From: Burkholderia ubonensis subsp. mesacidophila
GTDB lineage: Bacteria; Pseudomonadota; Gammaproteobacteria; Burkholderiales; Burkholderiaceae
DNA length: 64,000 bases
Assembly: GCF_002097715.1 (NCBI RefSeq)
Contig: NZ_CP020738.1
Span: 2,356,001 to 2,420,000 of the forward strand
Direction: 5' to 3'
Position numbers and translations under genes: made by a program. Of this stretch, positions 63,641-64,000 are shown piece by piece. The notes under the pieces are model-generated. The model saw only the letters and a program-made list of their open reading frames with translations, had not been told where the DNA came from and searched no databases. Numbering within the stretch: the stretch's first letter is position 1; the number at the start of each line of letters is the position of its first letter.

Positions 63641-64000
63641 GTGGAACCTGTCGCTGTGCTGCAGCTCGACATCCTGAGCATCGAGGAAGTGCTGTTTTCC
63701 GGCGTCGCGCGCTCGGTGATCGTTCCCGGCGAGAGCGGCGAACTCGGCATCCATCCGCACCATGCGCCGCTGTTCACGCGGCTGCGGCCCGGCGTCGTGA
63801 CGGTGACCGACGCGAAGACCGGCGAGCATCGCCGGATTCTCGTCGCGGGCGGCGTGCTGGAGGTGAGTCGGGACGGCGTGACGCTGATCGCCGATCACGC
63901 GCTGCGCACGCCCGAACTGGACGCGTTGCGGGCCCGCGAGGCGCGCGACGCGGCGAACGACTGGCGCCGGCGCTATGCGCAGGAAAGCCGGCGCGCGTTC
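63641..64000 (+). CDS. atpC: F-type ATP synthase epsilon subunit, cut by the right edge
   Basis: The visible 120 residues match the epsilon beta-sandwich: LQLDILSIEEVLFSGVARSVIVPGESGELGIHPHHAPLFTRLRPG and the start of the C-terminal helical hairpin. The start is GTG at 63641, eight bases after AAGGAGG. It follows atpG by 12 bases. In standard operons beta (atpD) sits between gamma and epsilon; its absence here is unusual. The gene continues beyond the window. Confidence 0.9.
   Translation, partial: MEPVAVLQLDILSIEEVLFSGVARSVIVPGESGELGIHPHHAPLFTRLRPGVVTVTDAKTGEHRRILVAGGVLEVSRDGVTLIADHALRTPELDALRAREARDAANDWRRRYAQESRRAF

Overview
The window is a GC-rich stretch with dense, short-spaced genes on both strands. 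It looks like a Burkholderia (probably Burkholderia cepacia complex) secondary chromosome. That assignment is an inference from gene content: CreBC, a Fiu-PiuC siderophore locus, entericidin, a pta-ackA-PhaC-like set beside ATP synthase genes, several MFS/RND pumps, two LuxR solos and an OprB porin. I see no rRNA, tRNA, insertion sequence, integrase or CRISPR array.

Layout. 0.1-4 kb: CreBC two-component system, an SDR and a DapB-like oxidoreductase. 4-8.5 kb: moaF-SDR operon divergent from an AraC regulator, an EamA exporter, a small membrane protein and entericidin. 8.8-11.4 kb: an aspartate carbamoyltransferase with an N-terminal helix-turn-helix, and a FitAB toxin-antitoxin pair. 11.5-15.3 kb: catecholate siderophore receptor, Sel1 protein and PiuC. 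15.4-24.4 kb: metallo-hydrolase with its TetR, ACT protein, VanX-like dipeptidase, MocA-like transferase, chemoreceptor, RcsB-like regulator, patatin, and a broken glyoxalase/bleomycin-resistance gene. 24.6-25.9 kb: a low-GC secreted CxxCH protein. 26.2-32.8 kb: TetR and an RND efflux operon. 33-35.8 kb: acetate permease plus acyl-CoA synthetase. 36.6-39.1 kb: a low-GC three-gene island (DUF4238-like, HEPN-like, DUF4238). 39.5-43.3 kb: AraC and a two-subunit molybdenum hydroxylase. 43.6-48.5 kb: orphan winged-helix protein, asparagine synthetase and two divergent LuxR solos. 48.7-53.5 kb: an NRAMP-like transporter divergent from an OprB porin, with several tiny ORFs and a structured leader. 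53.5-59.2 kb: trehalase, TetR/MFS pair, a candidate small RNA and a YcaQ-like glycosylase. 59.3-64 kb: pta-ackA-PhaC-like operon divergent from atpG-atpC across an FNR-like site; atpC runs off the right edge.

How the genes work together. Several units are self-contained regulator-plus-target pairs (CreBC; AraC/moaF; TetR/MBL; TetR/RND; TetR/MFS; AraC/iorAB). Carbon-energy functions recur: acetate uptake and activation at 33-36 kb, acetate kinase pathway and F1 subunits at 59-64 kb, and trehalose breakdown. The most unusual items are the HTH-aspartate carbamoyltransferase with a palindrome on its promoter, the DUF4238/HEPN island, the minus-strand RNA ending in a textbook terminator at 57.7 kb, the CxxC-containing leader ORFs around the NRAMP-like/OprB region, and the atpG-atpC pair without an intervening atpD.
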